Source of the DNA: JBEATZ01 sp041178545
GTDB lineage: Bacteria > Planctomycetota > UBA1135 > UBA2386
Length of the DNA stretch: 14,540 bases
Assembly (NCBI GenBank): GCA_041178545.1
Contig: JBEGVB010000131.1
Span: forward strand, 1-14,540
Reading direction: 5' to 3'
Shown here: positions 13,626-14,540 of the stretch, piece by piece
Layout of the letters: each line of letters starts with the position of its first letter
Position numbering within the stretch: position 1 is the first letter of the stretch
Made by a program: the position numbers and the translations under genes
Notes under the pieces: generated by a model
Databases searched by the model: none
What the model was told of the DNA's origin: nothing
What the model saw: the letters and a program-made list of their open reading frames with translations, nothing else

Positions 13626-14426
13626 ATGGTCCAGGTCTACGGCGTGCTCAACCTGACCCGGGACTCGTTCTCGGACGGCGGGCTGTACCTGGAGACCGAC
13701 AAGGCCGTGGAACACGGCCTGCAGCTCTTGGCCGACGGCGCCGACGTCATCGACGTGGGCGCCCAGTCCTCCCACCCCGACGCGCACGACGTGCCTGCCG
13801 ACGAGGAGATCCAGCGGCTGGTGCCCGTCGTCGACCTGTTGCTCACCTCGGGCGCCCGCGTGAGCATCGACACCACCAAGCCGCTCGTGATGCTGGCCAT
13901 GCAGCAGTTCGGCGTGCACGTGATCAACGACGTGAACGGCATGCGCGACCCGCAGGCGGTGGCGGCCGTTGCCGCCGGGCGCTGTGAGGTGGTCGTCATG
14001 TTCTCGCGCTCGCCCGACGCGCGCGCGCACCGTGTGCACGGCGCCACCGAGGGCCTGCTCGACACCATGTGTGCGTTCTTCGCCGACCGGGTGCAGGTGC
14101 TCGAGGCCGCGGGCGTGAAGCGCGAGCGCATCGTGCTGGACCCGGGCATGGGCTTCTTCCTCGGCGACACGCCCGAGCCCAGCCTGCACGTGCTGCGCCA
14201 CCTGCGCGAGCTGCGCGAGCGCACGGGCATGCGCGTGATGGCCGCGCCTTCGCGCAAGTCGTTCCTCGGTGCCGTCACCGGCCGCGGGGTGCACGAGCGC
14301 GGTGCCGCCACGCTTGCGGCCGAGCTGTGGGCCGTCGACCAGGGCGTCGATGCCATCCGCACCCACGACGTGCGCGCCCTCAAGGACGCGCTTGCCGTGC
14401 GCAAGGCGGTCGCGGAGGCACCGTGA
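13626..14426 (+). CDS. folP: Dihydropteroate synthase, Sul-like
   Basis: Joins 6-hydroxymethyl-dihydropterin diphosphate and p-aminobenzoate to dihydropteroate in folate synthesis. The 266-aa TIM barrel keeps the catalytic and pterin residues: Asn9 (GVLNLTRDSFSDGG), Asp82 (VSIDTTK), Asn101 (INDV), Asp172 (LDPG), Lys211 (SRKSFLG), and Arg245 and His247 (RTHDV). Several loops differ from ordinary FolP and match what I recall of the Sul1/2/3 sulfonamide-resistance enzymes: DVGAQSSHPDA (43-53) instead of GGESTRPG, LDPGMGFFLGDTPEPSLHVL (171-190) instead of DPGxGFGK, and GAATLAAEL with IRTHDV. VVVMF (122-126) has Phe where His is usual. The ATG at 13626 gives the short N-terminus also seen in Sul1. 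It is 19 bases after gltA and overlaps the next gene by GTGA. Enzyme class is sure; resistance is a hypothesis. Confidence 0.92.
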   Translation: MVQVYGVLNLTRDSFSDGGLYLETDKAVEHGLQLLADGADVIDVGAQSSHPDAHDVPADEEIQRLVPVVDLLLTSGARVSIDTTKPLVMLAMQQFGVHVINDVNGMRDPQAVAAVAAGRCEVVVMFSRSPDARAHRVHGATEGLLDTMCAFFADRVQVLEAAGVKRERIVLDPGMGFFLGDTPEPSLHVLRHLRELRERTGMRVMAAPSRKSFLGAVTGRGVHERGAATLAAELWAVDQGVDAIRTHDVRALKDALAVRKAVAEAP

Positions 14427-14540
14427 TCCCGCTGCGCGACGACAACCGAGCCAACCGCAGCCCGGTGGTCACCTGGCTGCTGGTGGCCTGCTGCCTCGTG
14501 GTGTTCCTGCTGCAGCTGCGCGCGGGCAGCGAGGAGCCCG
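14423..14540 (+). CDS. Rhomboid-family intramembrane serine protease, N-terminal fragment
   Basis: Only the first 39 codons lie in the window; the frame stays open to the edge. The GTG at 14423 overlaps the folP stop (GTGA) and has GGAGG at 14414-14418, four bases upstream. The start MIPLRDDNRANRSPVVTWLL, followed by a hydrophobic segment (VVTWLLVACCLVVFLLQL), is the typical opening of bacterial rhomboid proteases: a short cytosolic stretch, then the first membrane helix. The catalytic GxSG and His lie beyond the window, so the family is inferred from the N-terminus alone. Confidence 0.72.
   Translation, partial: MIPLRDDNRANRSPVVTWLLVACCLVVFLLQLRAGSEEP

Noticed and set aside
12026..13627. 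A 533-codon open frame on the - strand opposite gltA
   Set aside because: It is a mirror of the citrate synthase codons (Val/His/Arg-rich) with no recognisable motif.
13626..14426. A recently acquired sul resistance gene on a mobile element
   Set aside because: No integron, insertion sequence or repeat flanks the gene, its composition matches its neighbours, and it is tightly packed between gltA and the rhomboid gene, so it looks native.

Overview
This 14.5 kb window of GC-rich bacterial chromosome is densely coding and almost entirely on the + strand. It reads as ordinary chromosome: no insertion sequence, tRNA, rRNA or CRISPR array was seen. The likely source is a member of the Planctomycetota. 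That is an inference from two large secreted proteins, one with SbsA-type Ig-like domains plus a beta-propeller, the other a propeller protein whose C-terminal domain opens with YGAGC and closes with SNGLQTIIP. I associate that style with marine planctomycetes such as the Poly30/UBA1135-type lineages. Several genes also lack a Shine-Dalgarno sequence. The assignment needs a marker-gene search.

Region 1 (1-2304) is the 3' part of a large exported Ig-like/beta-propeller protein, followed by two strong hairpins that probably end its transcript. Region 2 (2453-9071) is a tightly packed run: ubiE/menG methyltransferase, a CPBP-family membrane protease, a UbiX-type flavin prenyltransferase, an MqnP-like UbiA prenyltransferase, DNA polymerase III delta (holA), mutL and a secreted DUF1579-like protein. 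The first six are linked by overlaps or a 4-bp gap, so they look like one operon. The quinone genes together suggest menaquinone synthesis by the futalosine route, and holA and mutL add replication and mismatch repair.

Region 3 (9081-10589) is a divergent pair: a lipid-anchored MsrA on the - strand and a glycine-rich RRM RNA-binding protein on the + strand. The 225 bp between them carry repeated CTGACCGGG elements and a leader that could hide the ribosome-binding site of the RRM gene. Region 4 (10713-12116) is the second secreted propeller protein.

Region 5 (12308-14540) holds a type II (hexameric, NADH-sensitive type) citrate synthase, a dihydropteroate synthase and the start of a rhomboid protease, all closely spaced. 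The dihydropteroate synthase is the most interesting gene here. Its pterin/pABA-site loops and the two-residue-longer DPGMGFFLG segment look like the mobile sulfonamide-resistance enzymes Sul1/Sul2/Sul3 rather than ordinary FolP, yet it sits in a housekeeping context. It may be a chromosomal relative of the sul genes.
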